A stretch of 64,000 bases of DNA from assembly GCA_016720905.1 (NCBI GenBank), contig JADKJT010000030.1, positions 124,001-188,000 on the forward strand, read 5' to 3'. The DNA comes from Gemmatimonadaceae bacterium (GTDB lineage: Bacteria; Gemmatimonadota; Gemmatimonadetes; Gemmatimonadales; Gemmatimonadaceae). The notes below the pieces were generated by a model. That model was not told the origin of the DNA, did no database searches, and was given only the letters and a program-made list of their open reading frames with translations. This document shows positions 19,201-25,814 of the stretch, one piece after another. The first letter of the stretch is position 1. The number at the start of each line of letters is the position of its first letter. Made by a program: the position numbers and the translations under genes.

Positions 19201-19579
19201 CGTCCTCGTGCGCCTCCGGGTCCGTGGGGACCAGGTTCGCGCCATGGTAGAGCGAGGACTCCTACGCGGCCGCCCGGATATCCATGTGAGTGGGCTGCTG
19301 GTGGACTTCGATCCCGCAAGGCCCCAGTGGGATCGTGTCGTCCATCTGACCACCAGCGATGGCACGCCGCTGGTCAGTACGCGACTTTACACCATGATCA
19401 TCAACGATTTCATGCTGGACGACCCGGACAATAGTGACCGCCTCACCTCGGTTTCGCAGGAGGTGCTGACGATTCGCGATATCGACGCCGTTGCCGGGTA
19501 TCTGACGCGGCAACCGCAGCCCGTGCGGTCCAGCGCAACGCCGCGCATCCGTACCGTCGCGCCGGGCGGGATTCGATGA
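16292..19579 (+). CDS. Double-module 5'-nucleotidase / 2',3'-cyclic nucleotide phosphodiesterase, exported
   Basis: A 1095-residue protein with two complete 5'-nucleotidase modules in a row, like the multifunctional YfkN of Bacillus. A signal peptide (to about 38) leads into module one: metal sites TTDVHGR (about 51-57), GGDLLQGN, GNHEFNYG (about 133) and YGHSHRE, then its C-terminal substrate domain with YPYENLLRAVKISG and NSYRASGGGGY. Module two begins near residue 611 with AFSDFHAAL, GDLFTGQPASD, GNHEFDFG (about 696) and IGHSHVNV, and its substrate domain includes ISPFGNVLVRLRVRG. It should hydrolyse extracellular nucleotides to nucleosides and phosphate, feeding the deaminase and phosphorylase encoded downstream. 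ATG 16292 is about 240 bases from divergent udk. Confidence 0.93.
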   Translation: MRPRCGLVYPLRIGRRRAATLGALMLSVNGWASALSAQGADRYDLVVAATTDVHGRLRAWDYYANAADPTRTLAGAATIVDSLRRANPGRVVLVDGGDLLQGNPLLFVAAKVNQPPVHPAIAAMNVMQYDAAVLGNHEFNYGVPLLKRAVSQAAFPFLAANVRDAGGTPFVAPMTMITRRMPRGGVVRIGIIGGTTPGSMVWDAENLRAARLTITDIIPAVRRSVADARRQRADVIVVLLHSGLNEEATYDTVATQLPSENVAARLPREIDGIDLVVYGHSHRELVDSTINGALLMQPRNWAASVAVASLTMERLRGRWHVAAHRGQSVRVAGHAESPTVLAATTASHQAAVAWVMAPAGRTTVAWRADSARVADMPVTDLVNEIMRRATGADLSATAAFSIDAGLDSGIITIAALSKLYPYENLLRAVKISGAQLRAYLEHSARYYRSLDANGRAPADGIVDPAIPGFNFDVVAGADYTIDLARPLGSRLVRLTVHGRTVAPTDSFTMALNSYRASGGGGYTMLVGAPVVYRRDVDIRQLVIDEVQRVASLGKALIPAEYATRNWTLEPAAARGAAFAEQMRGRQSEASGSAPSPTSRTASVTPPGGRPTGMVRVIAFSDFHAALLPSGEPGRETGGAVALSAAIRRAQRECTGTCRSVVIHAGDLFTGQPASDWDAGRPTVAVMNRLDVAAGALGNHEFDFGQDTLRKRSGELRHRLLAVNVRDRSNRMPPWVRDDTVVSRDGIRIGIVGAAGTHTSTTTKRRNVADLTFVDPAPLISERIRTLRASGAQVVVAVIHDGGRCEAGTATECHGGGIDVAQRLTERPDAFIIGHSHVNVDLRINGFPVVEPASSGRAIQVVDIPLEGGDAVSTLRTIAAADSVGADPMVDSIVRAAVVRVRGRMNRPVATMAVAMPRTGNQYGLGNLVADAARIMGNGDFGAWNNGGIRADVPSGLITYGGVHAISPFGNVLVRLRVRGDQVRAMVERGLLRGRPDIHVSGLLVDFDPARPQWDRVVHLTTSDGTPLVSTRLYTMIINDFMLDDPDNSDRLTSVSQEVLTIRDIDAVAGYLTRQPQPVRSSATPRIRTVAPGGIR

Positions 19580-19815
19580 ACGCCCCGACCGACGTGCGGG
19601 TGTATGTGAACGAACGCGGCGTCAGCGTGCCGATCGGATCGCATGCACTGGATGCAGTACGCGCGCTCTTTCCCGATCAGGCTGAGGCCATTGGTGCCGG
19701 CGTCTCACGATTGACGGATAGCCGTGGGCTGCCGGTGCCGCACGATACGCGGCTGACCGGTGGTGCGATCTTCCGCGTGGTACCGGTGCGTGATCGCACG
19801 GAGGATGGCGCGTGA
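19576..19815 (+). CDS. Uncharacterised 79-residue protein in purine-salvage operon
   Basis: A small protein I do not recognise. Its ATG overlaps the nucleotidase stop (ATGA), and its stop overlaps the GTG of adenosine deaminase (GTGA), so it is translationally coupled on both sides and very likely real. There is no signal peptide or membrane helix. The pattern of two N-terminal strands (VRVYVNERGVSVPI), a helix (ALDAVRALFP) and C-terminal strands (GAIFRVVPVRD) is reminiscent of beta-grasp proteins such as ThiS/MoaD, but it lacks a GG tail. That comparison is speculative. Confidence 0.75.
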   Translation: MNAPTDVRVYVNERGVSVPIGSHALDAVRALFPDQAEAIGAGVSRLTDSRGLPVPHDTRLTGGAIFRVVPVRDRTEDGA

Positions 19816-20894
19816 TTGAACTGTCCGCCGCCTTCACCGAAATCCTGCAGCGGATGCCCAAGGCGGAGCTGCATTGCCATCTGGACGGCTCGTTGCGACC
19901 GTCAACGCTGCTGGATCTGTCAATTCAGCAATCACGCCCGATGCCGGTGTCCACGGCCGCGGCGTTGGGCGACTGGATGCGGGTGGATGATGCGCACAAT
20001 CTGACGGAATACCTGGCGCGTTTCGAGATCACGTTGGCCGTCATGCAGGACGCGGCATCGATTGAACGCATTGCGCACGAGTTGGTACTGGATGCCGCAC
20101 TCGATGGCGTGCGGTATATCGAGGTGCGCTTCTGCCCGGCACTGAATACGCGCGGCGGACTGTCGCTGGACGACGTGGTGGCGGCCGTGCTCCGTGGGTT
20201 GGCTCGCGGCGAGGCCGAGTGCGGCACGTTGGCGCGCGTCATTATTTGCGCCTTACGAAGCCTCCCCTGGCCACACGCCATGGAAATGGCCGAGCTGGCG
20301 GTGGCGTTCAAGGAGCAGGGGGTTGTTGCGTTTGACCTGGCCGGCGGCGAGTTGGGGAATCCGGCGCACCTGCACGCGCTGGCCTTTGACTTCGCCCGCG
20401 CCAACGATGTGGCGGTCACGGTGCACGCGGGCGAGGGAGATGGCGCGCATTCCATTCGCGAGGCGGTGCATCGCTGTGCCACCGACCGCATTGGCCACGG
20501 GACGCGGTTGCACGAAGACCCGTCGCTGGAAGCATACGTGGTCGATCGTCAGATTCCGCTGGAAGTGTGCCCAACCAGCAATGTGCAGACGCGCGTGGTG
20601 CCGACGTTTGGCGAGCACCCACTGGTGCGGTATCAGCGACTGGGAGCGGTGGTCACGATCAGCACGGACAACCGATTGATGAGCGGTGTGTCACTGACCG
20701 ACGAGTACGTGCGGTGTGCACAGCATCTCTCGTACGGTTTGGCCGATCTGACGGCATTGTCACTGGCGGCGTTCGATGCGGCATTCCTGCCGCAGGTGGA
20801 ACGGCAGCGACTGCGCCATGCGGCCGAACGTGACATCCGGCAACTGTTGGCCGATGCGCATCCCGCCGTGCTGTCGTGGGGCGAGAGCGAATGA
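19812..20894 (+). CDS. add: Adenosine deaminase
   Basis: A 360-residue zinc enzyme converting adenosine to inosine (or an adenine-type relative). Metal and catalytic motifs are in order: ELHCHLDGSLRPST (H21, H23), the HAGEGDG segment (about 203, with the zinc His and catalytic Glu), the second His in DRIGHGTRL, and the Asp of STDNRLMSG. Conserved segments RYIEVRFCP and LEVCPTSNVQT are also present. GTG 19812 overlaps the upstream stop by four bases, and its own stop overlaps the phosphorylase ATG, so the operon order follows the pathway: nucleotidase, deaminase, phosphorylase. Adenine deaminase of the same superfamily is a possible alternative. Confidence 0.93.
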   Translation: MIELSAAFTEILQRMPKAELHCHLDGSLRPSTLLDLSIQQSRPMPVSTAAALGDWMRVDDAHNLTEYLARFEITLAVMQDAASIERIAHELVLDAALDGVRYIEVRFCPALNTRGGLSLDDVVAAVLRGLARGEAECGTLARVIICALRSLPWPHAMEMAELAVAFKEQGVVAFDLAGGELGNPAHLHALAFDFARANDVAVTVHAGEGDGAHSIREAVHRCATDRIGHGTRLHEDPSLEAYVVDRQIPLEVCPTSNVQTRVVPTFGEHPLVRYQRLGAVVTISTDNRLMSGVSLTDEYVRCAQHLSYGLADLTALSLAAFDAAFLPQVERQRLRHAAERDIRQLLADAHPAVLSWGESE

Positions 20895-21739
20895 GCGCGC
20901 CGGTTGCGCGTAGCGGTCCCGGCTCCGCCGAGGCCCGCATCGCTGCGGATTACGTGCGGCAACGCGTGGGGTCGGGTTTCCGAACTCCCGTGTGCGGCAT
21001 TGTGCTGGGGTCGGGCTTGGGCGGGTTGGCAGCGAAAATGGAGCACGCCACGCGCATTCCGTTTTCCCATGTACCGGGATTCCCCAACGCCACGGTGGCC
21101 GGTCACGCCGGTCAGTTGATTGTCGGCACACTGGCCGATCGCCCCGTGGTGCTCATGGCAGGTCGATTTCACATGTATGAAGGGCATGATGCCGCGTTGG
21201 CGGCGTTCCCGGTGCGCGTAATGCAGGCGCTGGGTGCCCCCGTCTATCTCGCATCCAATGCAGCCGGCGGCGTGCGACGCACGTTTTCCCCGGGCGACCT
21301 GATGGTGATTGCCGATCACATGAATCTCATGTTTCGCAATCCGCTGTCGGGGCCGCTGGAAGCGGGCGATGAGCGGTTCCCGGATATGTCCGAGCCGTAC
21401 GATCGCGAACTGCAGACGCTGCTGCATGATGCGGCGCGCGCGGTCGGGGTGTCGTTGCAGGTGGGTGTGTACTGCGGCCTGCTGGGACCAACCTACGAGA
21501 CGCCCGCCGAGGTTCGGATGTTGGAGCGACTTGGCGTTGATGCCGTTGGTATGTCCACGGTCCCCGAGGTGGTGGTGGCGCGTGCCATCGGGATGCGCGT
21601 GGCCGCCGTCTCGTGCATTACCAACAAGGCCGCCGGACTCTCATTGCAGCCCCTTGAGCACAGTGAAGTGGTGGAGACCGGAAAGGCAGTCGCCGCCGAT
21701 TTCGAGGCGCTGGTGGTGGAGTTTTTGCGCCGACTGTAG
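20891..21739 (+). CDS. Purine nucleoside phosphorylase (trimeric type)
   Basis: A 282-residue enzyme that splits inosine/guanosine with phosphate into the base and ribose-1-phosphate. It shows the PNP class signatures: VLGSGLGGLA phosphate loop, PGFPNATVAGHAGQLIVG, the ribose/phosphate-binding GRFHMYEGHD, the SNAAGGVRRTFSPGDLMVI block, the GPTYETPAEVRML segment, GMSTVPEVVVA and CITNKAAGLS with the purine-recognising Asn. The ATG at 20891 is used because it overlaps the add stop (ATGA); an upstream GTG-type extension would sit inside add. It closes the operon; a long hairpin follows. Confidence 0.95.
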   Translation: MSAPVARSGPGSAEARIAADYVRQRVGSGFRTPVCGIVLGSGLGGLAAKMEHATRIPFSHVPGFPNATVAGHAGQLIVGTLADRPVVLMAGRFHMYEGHDAALAAFPVRVMQALGAPVYLASNAAGGVRRTFSPGDLMVIADHMNLMFRNPLSGPLEAGDERFPDMSEPYDRELQTLLHDAARAVGVSLQVGVYCGLLGPTYETPAEVRMLERLGVDAVGMSTVPEVVVARAIGMRVAAVSCITNKAAGLSLQPLEHSEVVETGKAVAADFEALVVEFLRRL

Positions 21740-21750
21740 GCGGGGATTTG

Positions 21751-21832
21751 AAGACGGGAGAATGGAGACGGCAGACGGGAGACGTCCGGATGGCTGGATG
21801 TCTTCAGTCTCCCGTCTCCATTCTCCCGTCTT
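21751..21832. terminator. Long bidirectional hairpin between convergent pnp and M48 peptidase genes
   Basis: Arms 21751-21771 and 21812-21832 are perfectly complementary over 21 bases, with further partial pairing inward. The arms are built from GACGGGAGA-type units. The right arm reaches into the stop codon of the minus-strand peptidase gene. It probably terminates both genes. Confidence 0.75.
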
Positions 21833-22662
21833 TACTTGCGCGCTTTCGGCAGGCTGGAAAGCCGGCTCTTAAACGCCTGAAACGCCCGTGAATCGCGCGT
21901 GAGCGACTTGAGCACCACGGGATTGATCTTGGCAATCTCCGCTTCCGTGGCCGCGACGCGGCTTTCCTCGACCGGGTGCGAGGCGAAGAAGTTGTCCACC
22001 GCACTGGGATTCGTCTTGCGCACGGCAATGAGCGTGCGGAACATGCTGGGCATGCCGCGCGGGTCGATCCCGGCTCGGGTGACAAAGGTGACGCCGAATT
22101 TGTCCGCCTCGGCTTCGTCGTCACGACTGAATTTCGCAAAGGCGGCACCGCCGGCCACGTTGATGGCCGCACTGCCGGCGCCGCTGTTGCACACCGACGG
22201 TGCGATGATGCATCCCAGCGTGACCCCGACATTCGCGCGCTGCTGGTCACGCATTTGCAGCATGCTGTGCCGTCGGGTGACGTGGGCAATCTCGTGCCCG
22301 ATGACGCCGGCCAACTCCGACATGTTCGCGGTGTGTTCGATCAGGCCGCGATACACGTAGATGTGTCCACCGGGTACCGCAAAGGCGTTGATGTCGGTCT
22401 GGTCGACCACCTGGAACGACCATTTGAGACTCCGGTCGTCGGACACGCGGGCAATGGAATCGCCGAGCAGGGTGATGTACCGCGCCACTTCGGGGTCCTG
22501 GATGAGCGGCAACTGCTGCGCGACCTGTGTGGCGTAGTCATTGCCGAGGTCCACTTCCTGCTGCGTGGACGCCAGACAGCCGCTGGTCGAAATCATCGCC
22601 ACGGCGGCGGCGAGCGCGAGGGGGGGGCGCATCGTTGCTCGTGTCATTGGGGTACGTCTCAT
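21832..22662 (-). CDS. M48-family metallopeptidase lipoprotein
   Basis: A 276-residue zinc peptidase of the BepA/LoiP type. The N terminus has a signal peptide and lipobox (ISTSGCLAS), placing it in the periplasm on a membrane anchor. The domain shows FAVPGGHIYVYRGLI, the active-site HEIAH (about 123-127, with H-x-x-E-H-type spacing) and the third-ligand motif SRDDEAEADKFG. It ends SSLPKARK. ATG 22660-22662 was chosen; ATGs at 22686, 22647 and 22632 are also in frame and no clear ribosome site separates them. Likely role: quality control of outer-membrane proteins. Confidence 0.9.
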   Translation of the reverse strand: MRRTPMTRATMRPPLALAAAVAMISTSGCLASTQQEVDLGNDYATQVAQQLPLIQDPEVARYITLLGDSIARVSDDRSLKWSFQVVDQTDINAFAVPGGHIYVYRGLIEHTANMSELAGVIGHEIAHVTRRHSMLQMRDQQRANVGVTLGCIIAPSVCNSGAGSAAINVAGGAAFAKFSRDDEAEADKFGVTFVTRAGIDPRGMPSMFRTLIAVRKTNPSAVDNFFASHPVEESRVAATEAEIAKINPVVLKSLTRDSRAFQAFKSRLSSLPKARK

Positions 22663-22763
22663 CACGAAAGGGTCACTGTGTCGCATATTAGAGTCTGTAC
22701 CCGACGGCGGTGATTTTGAGCCATCCGCCTCCGACGTTTCAGTCCTCCAACTGCCGGATTGCC

Positions 22764-23540
22764 GTGAAGCTACTGACACTTGCCAGAGACTTGCAGCGGC
22801 GGAAAGCCCGGGAACGGCAGGGTTGCTTCGTGGCGGAAGGGGTGCGGTCGGTGGAAGCGCTGCTCGCCTCACCGCTGTCGATCGTGGGGCTGCTGGTCAC
22901 CGACGACGTGGCCGAGGACCCGAGAGGTGCCGAGCTGTTGGTCGTGGCGGAGGGTCTCCGGGTGCCGGTCAAGGTGGTGACGCGTGCCGATCTGGAGAGC
23001 GCTGCCAGCACTGAGTCGCCGCAGGGGGTGCTGGCCATCGGGGAAATCCCGGAGCTGCCCTTGGAGGCCCCCGCAGGTCCGACCGCCCGCTATCTGCTTC
23101 TGGACGCCATCCAGGACCCGGGAAACGTGGGCACTATCGTGCGGACGGCGGCGGCCTTGGGTGTCACCGCCACGATCGCCCTGCCGGGAACCGTTGACCT
23201 ATGGAACGCCAAGGTCGTCCGTAGCTCGATGGGGGCCCTGTTCGTGCACCCCGTCCCAGCGGCAACGTGGGAGGAGGTCACGGCATTCCTCGATGCTCAT
23301 GACATCGCCTGCTGGGCGGCGGACGCGGACGGACTCGTGATCGACTCGTCGGAGGTGCTGCGTCGAGATGCCCTGCCTGCGCGATTGGCGCTGGTGGTCA
23401 GCAACGAAGGCGCCGGGCTTTCAGCACAGGCGGCGTCATGCGCATCGCGGCGGGTCGCGATTGGCATGGCTTCGAATGTCGAGTCGCTGAACGTGGCTGT
23501 GGCCACCGGCATACTGCTGCATGCGCTGCGTCCGGGCTGA
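22764..23540 (+). CDS. SpoU/TrmH-family RNA 2'-O-methyltransferase
   Basis: A knotted methyltransferase of about 258 residues. An N-terminal substrate-binding region (LARDLQRRKARERQGCFVAEGVRSVEALL) precedes the SpoU domain with the three family motifs: DAIQDPGNVGTIVRTAAALG, VRSSMGALFVHPV and VVSNEGAGLS followed by IGMASNVESLNVAVATGI. These bind S-adenosylmethionine in the trefoil knot. The likely target is 23S rRNA or tRNA. GTG 22764 gives the usual family start; another GTG at 22710 would add 18 atypical residues. Divergent from the M48 peptidase gene. Confidence 0.93.
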   Translation: MKLLTLARDLQRRKARERQGCFVAEGVRSVEALLASPLSIVGLLVTDDVAEDPRGAELLVVAEGLRVPVKVVTRADLESAASTESPQGVLAIGEIPELPLEAPAGPTARYLLLDAIQDPGNVGTIVRTAAALGVTATIALPGTVDLWNAKVVRSSMGALFVHPVPAATWEEVTAFLDAHDIACWAADADGLVIDSSEVLRRDALPARLALVVSNEGAGLSAQAASCASRRVAIGMASNVESLNVAVATGILLHALRPG

Positions 23541-23573
23541 CGTCCGGAAGGTCGCAGGCAGGACTTCCCACTC

Positions 23574-24422
23574 ATGATGCTGCCACTGACTGCCGAATTC
23601 GCTGCGATGGTGCTGTTGCCGATCTTTGCGATCGGCGCGTCCATCGGCTCGTTCCTCAACGTGTGCATTGCCCGCTGGCCCGCCGAGTTGAGCGTGGTCA
23701 AACCGCGATCACGGTGTCCCAAGTGCGAACGGCCGATTGCCTGGCACGAGAACATCCCCGTCGTCAGCTGGATGTTGCTGCGCGGCAAATGTCGCGGCTG
23801 CGGGCTGCCCATCTCGATGCAGTACCCGGCCGTGGAGCTGCTGGTGGCGCTGGGCTGGGTGGCGAGTGTGGTGACGTTTGGCGTAACGTTCGAAGCCCTG
23901 CGGATGGCGATCTTCGGCACGATCCTCTTCGGCATCGCCGTCACGGACGCCAAGCACTACCTGATCCCCGACGGCTTCACGATTTCCGGGCTTGTTCTGG
24001 TGCTCGGGATGGCGGTCGCCAATTTCTTCGTGGGTGAGACCTCCCAGTTTGCCACGCCCTGGCCGGCGTTGCTTGGGGCGTGCGTGGGTGCCGGGGCGAT
24101 CACGATTATCGGATGGCTGGCGGAAGTTGCGATGAAGCGCGAAGCCATGGGGTTCGGGGATACGACCCTGATGGCGGTGGTCGGCGCCGCACTGGGCCCG
24201 GAGCGCGCACTCCTGACGATTATCGGTGGCGCGTTCGTTGGCGCGCTCTTCTTCCTGGTGTTTGTCGGACCGGTCGTGTGGGTGCGCAGCAAACGGAATG
24301 GCACGCCGTTCGAGTTTCCTGATGTGCCGTTCGGCGTGTTCCTTGCGCCGGCCGCGATGCTGGCCTTGCTTTGGGGTGATCGCCTCATCGTCTGGTACGT
24401 GCAGCGCGCATTCCCCACGTGA
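23574..24422 (+). CDS. pilD: Type IV prepilin peptidase / methyltransferase
   Basis: A 282-residue integral-membrane peptidase that cleaves prepilin-like leaders and methylates the new N terminus. It carries the zinc-type cysteine pairs C48-x2-C51 and C73-x2-C76, GASIGSFLNVCIARWP, the catalytic aspartates in VTDAKHYLIPD and MGFGDTTLM (about 194), and eight or so hydrophobic segments. It indicates that the organism makes type IV pili or a type II secretion system. Its stop overlaps the GTG of the next gene. Confidence 0.95.
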   Translation: MMLPLTAEFAAMVLLPIFAIGASIGSFLNVCIARWPAELSVVKPRSRCPKCERPIAWHENIPVVSWMLLRGKCRGCGLPISMQYPAVELLVALGWVASVVTFGVTFEALRMAIFGTILFGIAVTDAKHYLIPDGFTISGLVLVLGMAVANFFVGETSQFATPWPALLGACVGAGAITIIGWLAEVAMKREAMGFGDTTLMAVVGAALGPERALLTIIGGAFVGALFFLVFVGPVVWVRSKRNGTPFEFPDVPFGVFLAPAAMLALLWGDRLIVWYVQRAFPT

Positions 24423-25765
24423 ATAACCGCACCCAAGAAGATTCCCGCCATCGCCGCCAGGTGACCATCGACCGTCCCGCCGTGAGCCGTCGTGTGGTCA
24501 TGGTGGCGGTCACGCTGCTGACCATCGCCTGCGGTGATCGTCGTCCCAAGGGCGACGGTCCGTACGCCAGTATTGTGTCCGACGCCGTGCCGCGCATCGA
24601 GCAGCAGTTGGGCCTGACCTTCAAGACGCCGCCCAGACTGCAGACTCGTTCCCACGACGACGTGGCGAAGTTCGTGATGCAGCAGCTCACCAGTGACCGC
24701 GCGAAGAAGCAGATCGACGGGCAGCAGAGTGCCTATCGCGTGCTGGGGCTCTCGCCCGATACGCTCGACCTCGGCGCGCTGCTTCAACGGTTGCTGGAGG
24801 AGCAGGTGATCGGCTACTACGATCCCTCCACCAAGGTGCTGTACGTGGTGGATGGCGCGCCGAAGGCGCTGCTGCAGCAGACGGTGACGCATGAGTTGGT
24901 GCATGCGTTGCAGGACCAGTATGTGCGGGTGGACTCGATTCAGGCACAGACGGATGACGCGGATCGGCAAGGGGCCGCCCAGGCCATCCTTGAGGGGCAG
25001 GCCGTGTACACCCAGCTGCTGGTCGATCCCAATTCCGGTCCGGTGATCCGGATGCCGGGGGGGTGGGATCGCATTCGCGATGTGATTCGCGATGGTCAAG
25101 GCGGCATGCCGGTGTTCGCGTCGGCGCCGCGCGCTGTTCGCGAGGGGCTGCTGTTCCCCTATCTGGGCGGTGCGGATTTCGTGCGACGCTTTGCCGAGAA
25201 GCGCCCCATGAAGGAGCTGCTCACCGACCTGCCGGTTTCGTCCCGTCAGATTCTGAATGACGCGGCGTATTTCACCGACGACAAATCGAAACGGGAAGTG
25301 CCAACGCCCGTGACGTTGCCGCCGCCATCGTCCGGCACGGTGATCTACGCCAACAGCTTCGGCGAGTTCGAGACGCGATTGGTGCTGGTGCAGCACCTCA
25401 AGGACGAGGCACTGGCCCGACGTGGCGCAGGCGGTATCGATGGCGATCGGTACGCGGTTATTCGCACGACGCAGGGCGACGCGCTGGCCTGGGCGAGCGT
25501 CTGGGATACCTCGGTGGACGCGGCGGATTTCATGGACCTGCTGGCGGACGCTGCACGGCGCCGATACGACATGAGGCGCCAGGCGGTCGCCGAAGGCGCG
25601 ACCGTGCGACGGCTTGATGTGCCGGCCGGCAAGACGCACGGCGCCCGTACGGTGACGCTGTCGGTGGAACAGCGGCAGGGTCGCCCCGTAGTATTCTTCA
25701 TGGACACTCCTGCGGGAATCAGCACGACGCTGATCGATCCGGCGCGCCTGACGATCGGACACTGA
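24419..25765 (+). CDS. Lipoprotein with gluzincin-like HELVH motif, function unknown
   Basis: A 448-residue exported protein: signal peptide with lipobox (LLTIACGD). The central region has VTHELVHALQDQYV (H157, E158, H161-type zinc site), followed by an EGQAVY segment that would supply the third ligand, an arrangement found in metallopeptidases. No family name is certain. Upstream is VIGYYDPSTKVLYVVDG. GTG 24419 overlaps the prepilin peptidase stop (GTGA), so it is probably co-translated with it. A repeat tract lies just after the stop. Confidence 0.8.
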   Translation: MNNRTQEDSRHRRQVTIDRPAVSRRVVMVAVTLLTIACGDRRPKGDGPYASIVSDAVPRIEQQLGLTFKTPPRLQTRSHDDVAKFVMQQLTSDRAKKQIDGQQSAYRVLGLSPDTLDLGALLQRLLEEQVIGYYDPSTKVLYVVDGAPKALLQQTVTHELVHALQDQYVRVDSIQAQTDDADRQGAAQAILEGQAVYTQLLVDPNSGPVIRMPGGWDRIRDVIRDGQGGMPVFASAPRAVREGLLFPYLGGADFVRRFAEKRPMKELLTDLPVSSRQILNDAAYFTDDKSKREVPTPVTLPPPSSGTVIYANSFGEFETRLVLVQHLKDEALARRGAGGIDGDRYAVIRTTQGDALAWASVWDTSVDAADFMDLLADAARRRYDMRRQAVAEGATVRRLDVPAGKTHGARTVTLSVEQRQGRPVVFFMDTPAGISTTLIDPARLTIGH

Positions 25766-25766
25766 G

Positions 25767-25814
25767 CGCATGATGCAGACCGCATGATGCAGACCGCATG
25801 ACGCAGACCGCATG
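25767..25814. repeat. 14-bp tandem repeat containing start codons
   Basis: Three units CGCATGATGCAGAC (the third with ATGACG) at 25767-25780, 25781-25794 and 25795-25808, followed by a partial fourth whose ATG (25812) is the start of the DUF445 gene. The tract fills the gap after the stop at 25765. Confidence 0.85.

Noticed and set aside
25767..25814. Short tandem repeats as a CRISPR array
   Set aside because: Units are only 14 bases without spacers, and no cas genes are present in the window.
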